NCBI GenBank assembly: GCA_012934845.2 | Contig: WNNJ02003692.1 | Coordinates: forward strand, 124,001-188,000 | Direction: 5' to 3' | Length of the DNA stretch: 64,000 nucleotides | DNA from: Pomphorhynchus laevis | Taxonomy: Eukaryota; Acanthocephala; Palaeacanthocephala; Echinorhynchida; Pomphorhynchidae | Part shown: piece by piece, positions 23,917 to 35,065 of the stretch | Layout: each line of letters starts with the position of its first letter | Numbering within the stretch: position 1 is the first letter of the stretch | The notes under the pieces: model-generated | Databases searched by the model: none | The model's input: only the letters and a program-made list of their open reading frames with translations | Told to the model about the DNA's origin: nothing | Translations under genes and position numbers: made by a program

Positions 23917-25047
23917 TTGCAGGCCAATACTGTTGCAGACGGAAGTAGTCACCGTGGCATTAAATGTTCTAATTCACAATGTCCTGTTTGGACAACTGTG
24001 TGGATACCACGTCAACTACCTGTCAATTTCCTTGTAAAGATTTTATTTGTGGATTTTACTCAGCTACTTTACAGACAAACGTTCTTGAACTTCAGAGACA
24101 AGTATGTTCGTTGCTATCGGGTAACAGGCTACCATCACCAAATAGTTCCCATGCCCAGCTAGATTCAGTGTCACGTCATGTCCCAAATCGTTTAACAAGC
24201 CAAACAAATGATAATGCTCGATATACTGTTTGCAACCAATCGATTTTTTGTGATGACATTCCGGGAAGAGATCAAAATATGCCAATGAATATTGGCGAAC
24301 AGACTGTCTCGGTTAGCAATGGTGGACATCTTGTAGTAAGACCATCCAGTTATATGACTGAAACAGCTATAAACAACTACAAAACTCTGCCTACTCGGTC
24401 ATCTAATAGATCGCAAACTCCCGCAATTCGTATAAACCAACTATCTCATAACACGCAACCAGTTATGGTATATTGTATTAGTGCTTCTCACGAAAAGCAC
24501 AATCGTACCCTTGTACATAATACTGGTCGTTCAAACGGACCCAGTTCAAATGTTGCTTGTTATAGGAACAAATGCATTTTAATTGCTAAATGGATCATCA
24601 TCTTGTGAAGCTGTGAGAGATATGCGTCTCAGAGCTGTCTTCCGGCTAGGTCGTGCCCCTTCGTCCGCCAACGATCGACCACGCCTCGAAATTGTGTTTA
24701 CTTCATGTGAAATTGTGCAGATCATACATCGTAACTCATTTCATATGAAAGGTTCAGGCATCCGTATTCATAGAAACTTTGACCCCGCTGATCGTACACG
24801 TCTATCAATGGCAAAATCGGAACTAGCTCAAAGACTGACACATGGTGAAAACAATTTAACCATTCAGAATTTTCAGGTAGTGCGGCGGCGCCTCCACATT
24901 CGTTGGCAAGGCCTATTGAACACAGCAGATATTGCTTCTAGCGTGCTTCGATGCAGACCGCATGCCTATAGAGTGCATCTACCAAAATATCATAAGAAGC
25001 TCTATTCCCTTGTTCAAGTCGGGAACTCAAAAGAGTTCGCCATCTAA
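23917..25047 (+). pseudogene. CR1-type LINE ORF1 (nucleic-acid-binding protein), interrupted
   Basis: ORF1 proteins of CR1/L2 LINEs bind the element RNA. The first frame has KCSNSQCPVWTTVWIP, and the next frame has CKDFICGFYS, together a C-x4-C...C-x3-C zinc-type motif split by a frame change. The same layout opens ORF1 of the 35-kb LINE (GCDSKDCDVWTLV...HFTCGFC), so the two families share this ORF1 start. After a Ser/Asn-rich middle, 24583-25047 encodes a compact domain (LRAVFRLGRAPSSANDRPR, then LEIVFTS, HRNFDPADRTR) resembling the RNA-binding-type domain of such ORF1s, with a FLGK-like motif degraded to RLGR. The parts lie in more than one frame. Confidence 0.55.
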
Positions 25048-25077
25048 ATGTACAATAAATAAAGCTTCACACCAAAT

Positions 25078-25870
25078 TTGATACTCTAATGTGCGTAGTG
25101 TGTTTAATAAAATTGATGAGATTGGATTACTGATTCACGACCATAATCGATAATTGCAGCTTTTACGGAATTGTGGCTAAAAACCTTCTATCTCCGATAA
25201 TGAAATTTTGTTAAAAAATGATATGTTGCGTACCACAGCGATATAACAGCTAAACAGGGTGGTGGTATATTACTATATATACGCGACACAATAAAGTTTC
25301 GTGTCCTAGAATCTTTTAACGATCTCCTAACTTCAAACGAACTTTTAGCGATAAGATTATACCGCCCATTCTCCTTGATACTTGTAGTCGTTTACCGTAT
25401 CCCTACTTTATGTACTAATAGCATCGTGCGACGTTTATACCAGCTATCGGACCCTAATAAGCCGATATTGGTTGTTGGTGACTTTAACATGCCTACAATA
25501 GATTGAAATACATACAGTTGTAATTCGCCCTTTGACTTTGGTTCGATTGGGTTACTTCAAACAATCAATCATCTATACCTTACTCAACATGTCAATGGAT
25601 TTACCATAATATCTTCTACGTCTCGTTCTCTTCTTGATCTGATTTTGACTGCTCCAGGACATATTGTCACTAATGTTAATCACTTGGATCCAGTTGGTGG
25701 TTATGATGTTGTCATCTTATTAATAGATCTTGGACTTAGTATTCCTATCAATAATTTCTGTGTTAACAGATTCAACCCTTTTGAATCCGACTACAACAAA
25801 ATAAAGAAGTTCTTTTTTACCGTTTCGTGGTCTAATGCTTATATTGTGGGTATTGATCCCGCCTGGCTGT
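25078..25870 (+). pseudogene. CR1-type LINE ORF2, endonuclease domain, interrupted
   Basis: This domain nicks the target DNA to prime reverse transcription. Readable motifs: SNVRSVFNKIDEI (N-terminal SNxRS), GGGILLYIRDT-like (GGxxIYxR), VVVYRIP (YRPP-like), VVGDFNMPTIDW (the catalytic DFN motif), and SRSLLDLILT (the LD motif). A later SDH motif is degraded. Stops interrupt the frame in at least three places (for example after the NR before LQLL and after PTID). Confidence 0.65.
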
Positions 25871-26139
25871 TTTAAAAGACACGCAGTATTCAGTACTTAC
25901 CCGCTACGCCCTAACTGTACGTCAAACTGACGTCAGATCATCTTATTGTTAGTTTAATCGAGAACTCAAACAAGCACTGGCTCAGCGACTTAAGGCATTT
26001 TGTAATTATAAAGCAAGTAACTCTAGTTTTGATCAATACCGACAGTATAGAAACAGGGTAACATCCTAGACGAGACGTACGAGAGTAATCTTTGAAAAGA
26101 ATTTATCCGAACGATGTCATCGTGACTTTGGCTCACTCT

Positions 26140-27340
26140 TCAAATACATTTTATCAAGAAAACGTATAGCTAACACGCTCTCCTCTATTCTCGACAGCCA
26201 AGGTGATTTGGTATTGCACTCAAAAGAAATTGCGAATGTATTCGGTACACACTTGACATTCCCTAATTCGTCACTGAATGCTCCACCGCAAATAACTGAC
26301 AGTTATTATGGTTTGGTAGCTAACACTACTTTTGACCCTGATAACTCCATTAGACCTGACTTAGTGTACAGCAAGTTGTCCCGTCTGAAATGCACTATAA
26401 GTGCTGGTCCGGATCTATTGTCGTCAACATATCTTTGCAACCTAGCTGACACTATATACCTACCTCTATATAACATCTGTGCCACGCTCGAGCTAGGAAA
26501 AATCCCCTCAGACTGGAGACGCTCTCTTATCTGCCCCATATTTAAACAGAGGTCTCGTTCCGACATCGGTAACTACATACCGATTAGCCTCACATGTGTC
26601 TGCTTTCGCATACTGGAACGGTTACTTCTGCGAAAAGTCACCACCCACCTAGAAACGAACCATATCCTCGCTCCTGAACAACATGGTTTTCGGAAAGGTC
26701 ATTCAACGCTAACAAATTTGTTGTTTTTACACGATAGCTGGAACAGATATTATGATTCTAGGATTCCGGTTGACACCATCTTCTTCAACTTCTATGAGGC
26801 ATTCGATACAGTCTTTCATTTTAATTTAATTTAAAAACTGCGCAATATCCACCTTGATGAATGTTTAGTTCGCTAGATTACTGAATTTCTGTCTGACCGT
26901 CATTGCTTCGTAAGGGTAAATGAAGAATTATCTGATCGCTTCCCTACAAATCTTGGAGTATTTCAGAGAACTATACTCAGTCCAGTTATTTTCAGCATAT
27001 ACATTAACGACCTCATTCCTAAACTTAGATCTGAGTGTGTTCTCTATGCTGATGATTTAAAAATCTGGCTACCCATAGTTGTGGACTCAGATGTAGACAT
27101 GTTGCAGTATGATATTAACACCATAAATAAGTTGTCGATTTTGAACGGATTAAAATTCAATTTGAAAAAGTGTGCCTACGTTTGCATATCAAGACGTTCG
27201 ACCGAGCCAGGTCATATTTATCATATAAACAGCAGTGTTATTCTTAGGACGAACTTATACAAGGATTTAGGTGTTTATGTATATTCTAACTTATCGACAC
27301 GTTTACATACTGACACTACATGTTCGAAGTGAGAAGAGTC
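26140..27340 (+). pseudogene. CR1-type LINE ORF2, reverse transcriptase domain, interrupted
   Basis: It copies element RNA at the nicked target. Palm and finger motifs in order: SAGPDLLSSTYL, IPSDWRRSLICPIFK, NYIPISLTCVC, EQHGFRKGHST, FFNFYEAFDTV (the first catalytic Asp of FDFxKAFD is changed to Asn here), GVFQRTILSPVIF (from GVPQGSVLGP), VLYADDLKIW (the catalytic ADD is intact) and LGVYV. The longest uninterrupted part is 26208-26834; after it the frame is broken at FNLI, then open again at 27081-27332. The loss of the first Asp and the changed GVPQGS show the copy is dead. Confidence 0.75.
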
Positions 27341-27870
27341 ATCTGCCTGATTCACCGAGTTCTTGTTCATATTGACATCTCATGCTTTAAAACAATCTCA
27401 CAAGCACTTATTTGGAGCATCCTCCTATATCCTTCGCCGGCCTGTTACCCAATCAACTTACGAGAACGCAATAATCTAGAGTATGTCTTCGGATCAGCAA
27501 CTAAAATGGTAAAATCGGTTAGGCATATGTATGGATATCAGGATCGGCTCTTGAGTTTGAGAATGAGATCACTTCGATATTTGCGCGACAAGGCGGACCT
27601 GTGCCTAGCCTGGTAGATTTTACACTACAATCGCCATCCACTCAGATTGCTAATGCATACGCGTGATATAACCTCACTTCGTGGTCATCAGTTCATTCTA
27701 AAAGCACAACGATTACGCTACAAACGAACGTTCCTATACTTCCAGCGAATCGTTAATACTTGGAGCCACCTCGCTGACTTAACAGTTGCATCCTCGAATC
27801 TGGCTTCTCTTAAATGAAATTTGAAGAAAGATCCCTTCTTGAAGACGAAGATCGAGTCAGAGGACATATG
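27320..27870 (+). pseudogene. CR1-type LINE ORF2, C-terminal domain
   Basis: Post-palm region of the same ORF2. ISQALIWSILLYPSPACYPI corresponds to the RxxLEYxSPVW region of CR1. RLLSLRMRSLRYLRDKADL follows, then in another frame a TRDITSLRGHQF segment and QRIVNTWSHLADL (NRVVNxWNSLP in active CR1 elements). The frame ends near 27860. Confidence 0.65.
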
Positions 27871-28309
27871 AACAATAGCAAGTACCCTCTACATTTACTT
27901 TTTCTACGTTTTCTTTTTTCTGATTGTGACGCAACTTGTAATGAGCCTTGCTGCTCACTTCGTTGTCCATTGATAATAATATTCAATTTGGAAGAATCTA
28001 CAGTATAAGATAGCTGATGAGATATGTCATAAGCTGTTTAAGTTATTTTAGCAAATGGTCTGTCTTGTGAAATTATAATGGATAATTCTCAGTCATTCCT
28101 GTGTCGACATATATACTATCAATGCAGAAAGTTGGGTATTTCCATGATGTTTCGAGCTGCATATCAAATATACATATATATTGTAGATATCAAACAAGTT
28201 GTGAGTGATGAGCACAAAATATTCGCATTTATAAATTTCTTACTTTTGAATATTTTACTAAACGTAGATGTTTTAATAAAAACGTAAATATTTTACTAAA
28301 CGTAAAAGA

Positions 28310-28750
28310 GTAGATACTAACATTTTTTTCGATTTCTCCAAGGCTTTCGATTATGTGCGACACGATTTACTAATTGCTAAAATGTATCAGATGGGAATTG
28401 ACCCATGTATAATTCCATGGGTAGCAAATTTTATATCTAATCGATCACAGCGCGGTGTACCACACGGCTCAGTATTAGGACTTTTGCTTTTCTCTATCTA
28501 TATATATAATAAGAGTTTCATTTGAATCGGTATATATATTAATGACTTACTAGATAGACTTCGTTCAGACTTACTTTTGTATGGTGACGATCTTAAAATC
28601 TGGAGAGGTATGCATTCGCAAAATGATTCCGATGTATTGCAGGAAGATATTAGAATTATGTCAACCTGGGATAGTGACAACGACCTTTCGATTAGCGCAT
28701 CCAAATGCGTCGTTTTATTCATAAGCAGTGGCAATAGTAATCAGCCCTGA
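28310..28750 (+). mobile_element. CR1-type LINE fragment, RT palm only
   Basis: It begins within the palm: FFDFSKAFDYVRHDLLIAKM (both core residues of FDFSKAFD kept), then GVPHGSVLGLLLFSIYI, a short local duplication (TATATATAATAAGAG, then a second GIYINDLL), LLLYGDDLKIWRGM (ADD changed to GDD) and CVVLFISSGN. It is 5' truncated at the palm and 3' truncated before the C-terminus. It is not the same copy as the one ending near 27.87 kb. Confidence 0.7.
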
Positions 28751-28854
28751 ATTTTTTCACGACATGTTGATCATACAGGCTGCACAAATTTCGTAACGTG
28801 GCGAAAATTGTCAAACGTGTCAAAGTACAAATGTTGCAGGACAGTAAAAGGGAG

Positions 28855-29010
28855 TCTACGGTTTCTTAAGCTCCTCGTCTCTCGTTTACCCAGCATAGTA
28901 CTCGCCGATTGGATTCTTCGGGGGGGGGGTGAGATACCCCGGGTAGTTCAGTCGGAAAGCGGCGTGTTGGATTGGTTGGAGGGGCTCAGATCCCCCTGGA
29001 TCTGTGGCCG
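28855..29010 (+). repeat. GC-rich dispersed segment, copy 1 of 2
   Basis: About 150 bp nearly identical to 43478-43622. It has CTTAAGCTCCTCGTCTCTCG, then TTGGATTCTTCGGGG, then GGCGGCGTGTTGGAT-type sequence. Both copies keep an open frame (FLKLLVSRLPSIV, ADWILRG), so it is likely coding sequence of a transposable element. I do not recognise which one. Confidence 0.7.
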
Positions 29011-30600
29011 TAGTTTGGAAGTTGAAGACCGAAGTAAATGATTGATTGAATTGACTATGTTTTTGGTGACTGTTTTTCTGTTTTGAATGTTTCTCCTCGA
29101 TTTGTTTGTATTTAAGAAAATCTTTATTAGTAGTAAAACGGAGTGAAAATATGACTAATTGTGAAAATGCGAAGTAAAAGCATAATACGCTTTCGAATTA
29201 GCGAATTCAATAATATTTTTTAGAATTTTATGAATTTTATCCCTTATAGTGTCTAATAACAAAGAAATATATAGAGTGGTTTATCGAGTCCAGGGTCGAT
29301 AAAAATCTAAATACCTACCACTTATAATATAGTAAATATAATTAGGTATGTAGACAAACCCTATTTATTCGATTATTATCGATCAAAGATTAATTTCTGA
29401 TTGAAATAATTAAAAAACTAAGCTTAGATAAAGAAGCTTAGATTTAGTGTAAAACTGTCATTTACAATTATAAGTGACAAAAAACGTTAAATTCATACTT
29501 GATTTCGCAACATATTAGTCAGTTGATTTGATAGGAAAATATGAATACATATAATCGATAAGATTTTTTACGTCAATAATCAGATATATAGTCAATTTTA
29601 ACAGATTACACCGGATGATTTCGAAGCAGAAACCAGCTACGTACCATTACTTCATTACTTACAACCACATACACCTTGATTCACATGTCATATTTCAGTC
29701 GACATATTGGTATTGTTTCGTTCGCTATTGTCGTGCAATGGGTCCACTCGGACTTGAAAAATGTATCGCTGTAGGTTACTTTTGAACACTATTTGCACTT
29801 TCAAATTCGAATCTAGTTTATTTCGATAGGTGGTCTACGTCTTACCGACTAGTCTAACTATCAAGTACAGCTAGAGTTCTTCAATATATGAAACCTTCAA
29901 TAAATTTCCAAAACCGTATTTTCCAAGATCTATTTTAAGCGTTCTTTATATTTAACACTGATGTGATCAGAATATAATTGAATCGATGCTGGTGATCCTT
30001 TAATTCTGCCATTTATTTTATATTTTGCTATCATACAAGATGATTTCGCAGCAGAAACCAGCTACGTTATTATTCCTTCATTACTTCCAACTCCATACAT
30101 ATTTACTCACATGCCAGATTATAGCTTGACATATGCCATTATTTATTCCGTTAATGCTGTAGAAATATAATCCAAAAGTATATATTTGATCCCAATTTTA
30201 TACAACAACTTATGTTATTTTTTCACAAAGTTTTGATGCACACGTATCTTTATTAAGTGAAAATTATTTATTGGCAACATTTATAGATAAGATGACACGG
30301 AAGACTTGTATCAATATACGGATACCCGACTCTGATCAGTATTACGTCACTCTTCATCAAAAAGAAAATAAAAACTTCCGAATTATCATGCATAAATAAG
30401 CAGAAATGAATGATCTTTAGTGTTTAGCATTTGTCACACATTGTCTTATCCAATACGGCTCCTTCATTCTTTTCATTGTCGTTTATGAGACCGTTAATAA
30501 TAGTCATAACATTCTTGTGATCAGGCAATGCTACTACATGTCGAACTGTCTCGTCTGCTTATACTTTTTGTTTTTGACAGTTTAACTGCGGTTGTTTCCC
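29011..30600. other. Gene-free stretch with diverged repeats
   Basis: Two related blocks of about 100 bp, at 29605-29715 and 30035-30135, share GAAACCAGCTACGT and an ACTTCATTACTT-like run. Between them (29945-30035) lies the second copy of the 12.4-kb dispersed repeat. No open frame is recognisable. Confidence 0.5.
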
Positions 30601-30616
30601 CGTGTTGTATTGAGTG

Positions 30617-30712
30617 CTCGTCTGTCCAAGGTATTGTAAACAGCATGTATTGCAGTTTTAATAAATAACATCTTCGACTGTCCAAGGTATTGTAAACCGC
30701 ATGTATTGCCTT
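30617..30712 (+). repeat. About 50-bp direct repeat
   Basis: CTGTCCAAGGTATTGTAAAC is repeated about 52 bp apart, each copy followed by GCATGTATTGC with a single A/C difference upstream. It may belong to an element end, but no family is recognised. Confidence 0.65.
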
Positions 30713-31023
30713 AGCTTACATAACTAACATTCTTTGACTTGTATACCCTGACAATAGGCACATATATTGTTCATCATGGGGGGAGTATAAAGACATGTTG
30801 TGGCGTTCTTCATTGATTGCATAATGCCTAATAAATTTATATTATTTCTGAATGAGCAGCTAGGTGCCAGTCGATTAAGTATTAAGCTGGCACCTATTAC
30901 CAATTAGCCTCTTCGTGGAGTGGCTCAGGCAACGTCTGTTCGACATTCGTCGATCAACGGCTAAATAATTGGCCGACTTGCATCAGTCGTAATAGTCCTT
31001 TCATAGACTATCTCAGATATCTC

Positions 31024-31290
31024 CGATGACTCCAACGGCGGATTTGACAATGTACGAAAAGAGGAAGAGAGTCACGGAGGCCTGTTTCTTTACAGTAGCG
31101 ATACTGGATCATCAAAGAATATCGAAAACGGTAGATAGCCGAACAAACAAAATCACTCCGATGACTCTGACGGCAGATGGACGAAAAGGCGAAAGAGAGT
31201 CTCAGAGGCCTGTTTCCTTACAGTATCGATGTTGGATCATCAAAGGATATCGGTAAGGAGAGATAGCCGAACAAACAAACCAAGACAATG
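31024..31290 (+). repeat. Two tandem units of about 136 bp
   Basis: Units starting at 31024 and 31160 (GATGACTCYRACGGC) share CAGAGGCCTGTTTCYTTACA-like and GATAGCCGAACAAACAAA blocks. They lie just beyond the broken RT end of the minus-strand Jockey-type LINE and could be its tail region or an independent repeat. Confidence 0.65.
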
Positions 31291-31393
31291 AAAATGACAA
31301 GCAACAAATTTACAAAATATAAATGAAGTGCGAAGAACAATGGTCAACTCACCACTGACCGGAGGAGTTTCATTGTCAATGCCGTGTGACTAG

Positions 31394-33060
31394 TCATTGC
31401 CTCCTCATGAGGAGAACATAGTGATGGAGAACAATTCTCGCAGGCAACCCGATGGACCTGAGAGAGGAGATAATGAAGGGAATGGAGATCCGGTCAAATG
31501 CAGCTGAAAAATTAAGAAAAACAGCCACAGCAAGCTGATGACTATTATTCTGACAAAACTGATGCACTTCACCAATTGCTGAATGGACCAAGCGCCCTTT
31601 GACAAACCCATGAAAACTCAGTGGGATCAAATTACGCCTACATAAATGAACGCGGATTCTACGCGCAAGCGCTTTTTCGTAGATGGATATGAGGGAGTTT
31701 TGAATCAAGATGGGCCGCAGATCTTTAGCACAAGTGATTAATCTCTTTTTATGTAAAAAACTCGACGGTTGATGTTGATGCCCGCTATGTCGGACTAGGA
31801 GGCTAATAGCATTGTGATGGCGACCTCCTTTCTCTGACTGTATGTCAAAAGCTGACAGACACGAGTAGTGAGTGGCGCGTGGGATTTGGAGGTGCCCGGG
31901 AGTGGTCCCCAGGAGTTAAGGATATCTGTAACAGATAAGTCCCTACTCCTGAAGTCACACCAAGGCGGGATTGGTTGGGGAGATTGAGTGGCTCCATAAT
32001 TATGTAAGGAAAGTGACTCCTCTAAAACTTTGTCTAGGCCTATGCTACCAATCCAAACCAAGGCTCTATCCTTTATGCAGACAAACTTCTCCTTCTTGAA
32101 TATCTTCCAGAAGGAAGCCTGAGAAGGGTTAGATGAGCAATGCTTGCCCTATCCCTGCTCAGCTGGAGCCTATATCTAGAGCTCCAATATTCATTCGAGA
32201 GGATATCTCTGGCGGAAACAGAGAGATTGGGAAGGTGTAACATTTTAGCTAGGACTTTGAGCTTTGTTGGAGTAGGAATTACAAGGATCGCGGTAGCTTG
32301 CGATGAGAGGTAGGGATTAAATTCGGTCAAACTCTCAATTCCAATTCTGGAGAAGAGTTGGATAGCTGCCTGAAAGAAGGCCACTCTAATAGGGTCAAAG
32401 TGAAACCTTTTTCTAAGCAACGTATAGTCCTCTAGCCGCCAGCGAGTTAGGTCATGAGAGGTGGTCTGTAGTTAACGCGACTGCTTAGTGCAAATGGGTT
32501 TAAACAACCACATCTTATGTAGCAGTAATATGTCGAGGAGAGAATTTGTTGTAGAGCAATGAAAGGTGGGGGAAGGTGGTTTATGAATAAGATAGTCGAT
32601 CCTTGCTATGCGGAGTGCTGCATTAATCCAACGGCCAGTTCTGTCGCTGAAGTCACCAAGTAACATGTCATAACCGCTTCCCAATATTCGATCCATGAGG
32701 TCACGGTTCTTGTGAATTTCTCCTGGCCGTAAATAGACATTGGCTATGCTTATACGCTTACCGTTCTTAGTGTGATATAACTAAACAAGACATGGCTGGA
32801 CATAAGTAGTTTAGCAAGAGGGAAGATCTTAAAGAGCATTTAACTAAGGTTAGAAGACCTTGAGAAGAAGAGGAGTGAGGTGGGGTTATGTATGAAGTAT
32901 AGTGGGAACAAATGTGCTTAGGGATAAATCGAGTAATATCATGGGGGAGACGGATAGACCGCGTCTCCTGAAGGACTATAACATCTGCATATCTAAGATA
33001 GAAGGCTAAAGGCGGAAGCACCTCCTGAATTCCACTGCAGGGTATTCAGTGAAAAAGGCC
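31394..33060 (-). pseudogene. Jockey-clade LINE ORF2 (endonuclease plus partial RT), interrupted
   Basis: Readable in pieces from high to low coordinates: YADVIVLQETRSIRLP (the LQET catalytic Glu motif) at 33021-32767; MLLGDFSDRTGRW (GDFN altered) and TNSLLDILLL (LD motif) at 32696-32472; a linker encoding FQAAIQLFSRIGIESL and YWSSRYRLQLSRD at 32420-32073; a Pro-rich piece at 32061-31795; and the RT start SLISIYEKALARRI, HGFVKGRLVHSAIGE and AVFLNFSAAFDRIS (DFSAAFD with the first Asp changed to Asn) at 31708-31394. It is broken at every boundary listed, and the RT catalytic YADD region is absent. Confidence 0.65.
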
Positions 33061-33519
33061 CTTGATTACTTTTCATTGCGTAAGTGTTACCGAAGTGGGA
33101 CGCCCTCCACCTAGTCGCAACTAGAGGCGGAAAGGTCGCCTTTACCGCTTCCCGTCACGACAAATGGAGTCGCTTGCCCACGGGCGATATCTTCATTTCC
33201 CTCGTTAGCCATAGCCCAGATCGAATCCTTCCGAGCAAGCTTCCGAGCGGCTATGCTCAGCGCTTACCCGTTTATTTTCTTAGATTTTGATGGTTTCTTA
33301 ATATTGTTGGTCTTCCCATAAGGAGGAGAACGGAAGAGTTCCGCTAATTGACCCACCATTTTTTGGACCAATTTTTCAAGTTAAATCATTGATGCCTTAT
33401 GCTGCATTTCAATAAGTTTCAAGATTTCCGTATCCAGCATCCTGTCGTCTTTCTTGTTAGACGAGACAGCTTCCACTAAGCTAGTCGGTTTTGCTGTCAC
33501 ACTCCTGTGTCTCTTTTGG

Positions 33520-34318
33520 TACGCCTTAAAGATTTTTCACTTTTTTGACCATGCGGGGTGGTCACCACCGCAGTTTCCACAAAATGGCTTACCTTCGTCT
33601 TTCTCAGGATGTATAGCAGTTGTACAACGCACGCCGCACTTATATGGTAAAGAACAGCCAGTGGAACAATGCCCCCCACTGATGACAATTGTTGCAGTGA
33701 GGGTACGTTAGTGAATCGGTTTCGATTATTGAAAATCTCAAACTATACCCCATAAAAGGATTGCATGTCGAAATCGAAAGTTTTAGAGCTTTATCCATCA
33801 GGGCATTGCAGAACGCCACGCGAATGGGGAAGCCTTTAATCCCTTTTATAAAGCGATCATTAGAGATTTTATAATCAGTTTCTAGGGCTGATATATCTTC
33901 TTCTGAAATGAATGTTGGCATATTATTTATCTTTATTGTTGCCAGGATTGGTTTGGAAGCAATTATGCCTTGTTCCGAATGCTCTTTTTTAAAGTAGTCG
34001 ACGTAGACATTGCCAGATCAGGAGTGCAGAATGAGATTTTAATCTCAGATTCATAATATTTAATCGCATCGAACAATATCTTTTTTTAAATCGATCGGCA
34101 AAGCCTCTAATAAAAACATTGAACATGTTCTGTCTTTCCAGCGGCACCAAAAGTCTGATAATCACCAGGTTGAATAATTTTGGTACCGGGGAAGTTCACC
34201 CTCCGGAATATATTCAAGAGAAGCTAAATCTCCAATTACCTCGTTTATTGCATTATCAGGAAAATTAGTTTTCATTGAGTTCTTTGAACGCTGCGACATG
34301 CTAAATTTACTCATTTTT
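33520..34318 (-). pseudogene. Jockey-clade LINE ORF1 with zinc knuckles, interrupted
   Basis: Gag-like RNA-binding protein of the LINE. Start MSKFSMSQRSKNSMKTNFPD at 34316. The frame is then lost and continues elsewhere with GDYQTFGAAGKTEHVQ. The piece at 33921-33640 has the pre-knuckle region (IRVAFCNALMDKALKL) and the first knuckle CNNCHQWG. The next frame gives KCGVRCTTAIHPE and FCGNCGGDHPAW, i.e. the second and third Cys-rich knuckles as in Jockey ORF1. Parts are in different frames. Confidence 0.65.
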
Positions 34319-34329
34319 TGATTTCTTTT

Positions 34330-34435
34330 TTTTGTTACTTCGACACGATGTTTGATTAAGTTTTTTTATTTTTTTTATTTTTGTTGTTGTGGTCATGTGT
34401 AAGCGTGCGCCGGCACGCATTAAATAATAGTTGGT
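34330..34435 (+). mobile_element. 3' tail of an L2-like LINE
   Basis: After a T-rich run comes TGTGTAAGCGTGCGCCGGCA with CGCATTAAATAATAG. This matches the tail of the 35-39 kb LINE (TTGTAAGCGTACAGCTTGTA, then CGCATTTGCC). The hairpin GCGTGC/GCACGC here corresponds to GCGTAC/GTACGC there, with a paired base change. Only the tail is present, as expected of a heavily 5'-truncated LINE insertion. Confidence 0.5.
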
Positions 34436-34759
34436 ATAAATGGTTTAAAGAATTTCGTTGTTGTTCTAGTACAATTTAGTAAATGATTTCACAAGTCTAG
34501 ATGTCTTGTGTATTTTAGGTCTTAAGTAAAGACTAAATAATAATTATATTAATAATTAATATTTTTTGTTTTTTTATTAATGAATGATTAATTAATAAAA
34601 ATACATAATATTAATTTTATAATTTATATAATTATAAATATCTTAACGTTCATCTAACCTCTACTTGATCATTTCGTTTGCAAATAGAACAAGCTTGTGC
34701 GATCATTTCATCCATTTTCTTATAAAAACTACCTAGTTTATGCTTACAAGGTGCACTTC

Positions 34760-34975
34760 ATTTCTTTAAAGTGATGTTAGAACAACTGATTACTTATGCG
34801 TTATCCGTCATCTGGTCCACTTTTCGATCTACAACTTCGAACAACTAGACTCCTGTAAATCGCGTTTTCTCAAAATGGTACTCGGCTTGCCACCGAAAAT
34901 TTACTCGACTCCACTTTCTGCGCTAACGTCCATCTCTCTATCAATTGACTTCCAACAACGCATTTTTTAACTTAA
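34760..34975 (+). mobile_element. LINE-like fragment, left copy
   Basis: It shares long blocks with 39740-39915: CAACTGATTACTTAT, ACTTTTCGATCTACAACTTC and TATCAATTGACT, at roughly 75-80% identity by eye. The right copy keeps an open frame (RQPLSIDYQQRICLSR) that may be the C-terminal part of a LINE ORF2. The two copies flank the L2-like LINE. Confidence 0.5.
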
Positions 34976-35065
34976 AAAAAGTTTGAGATAAAATAACATA
35001 CAATTATTCCTGTCAGTTCCGCTCGCTACGCTCGCGGATTGAGCTCAATCTATCGATAAAAGGTC

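Larger units (their letters stand above)
23890..27870 (+). mobile_element. CR1-type LINE, nearly full length but decayed
   Basis: A non-LTR retrotransposon. In order it carries an ORF1 with a Cys motif, an AP-type endonuclease, a reverse transcriptase and the CR1-type C-terminal domain (each listed separately). The DNA is distinctly richer in GC than its surroundings. It carries several stops and frame changes spread through ORF2. Its 3' end is not sharp; I place it shortly after the last coding motif. CR1 assignment rests on GDFNMP, AFDTV, LYADDLKIW and the NTWSHL-type C-terminal motif. Confidence 0.75.
31330..34318 (-). mobile_element. Jockey-clade LINE, decayed
   Basis: Minus-strand non-LTR retrotransposon with a zinc-knuckle ORF1 (34318 to about 33520), an endonuclease (about 33060-32470), a linker region and the start of the RT (to 31394). 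The RT breaks off soon after its first palm motif, so the 3' third is missing. There are many stops and frame changes. Confidence 0.7.
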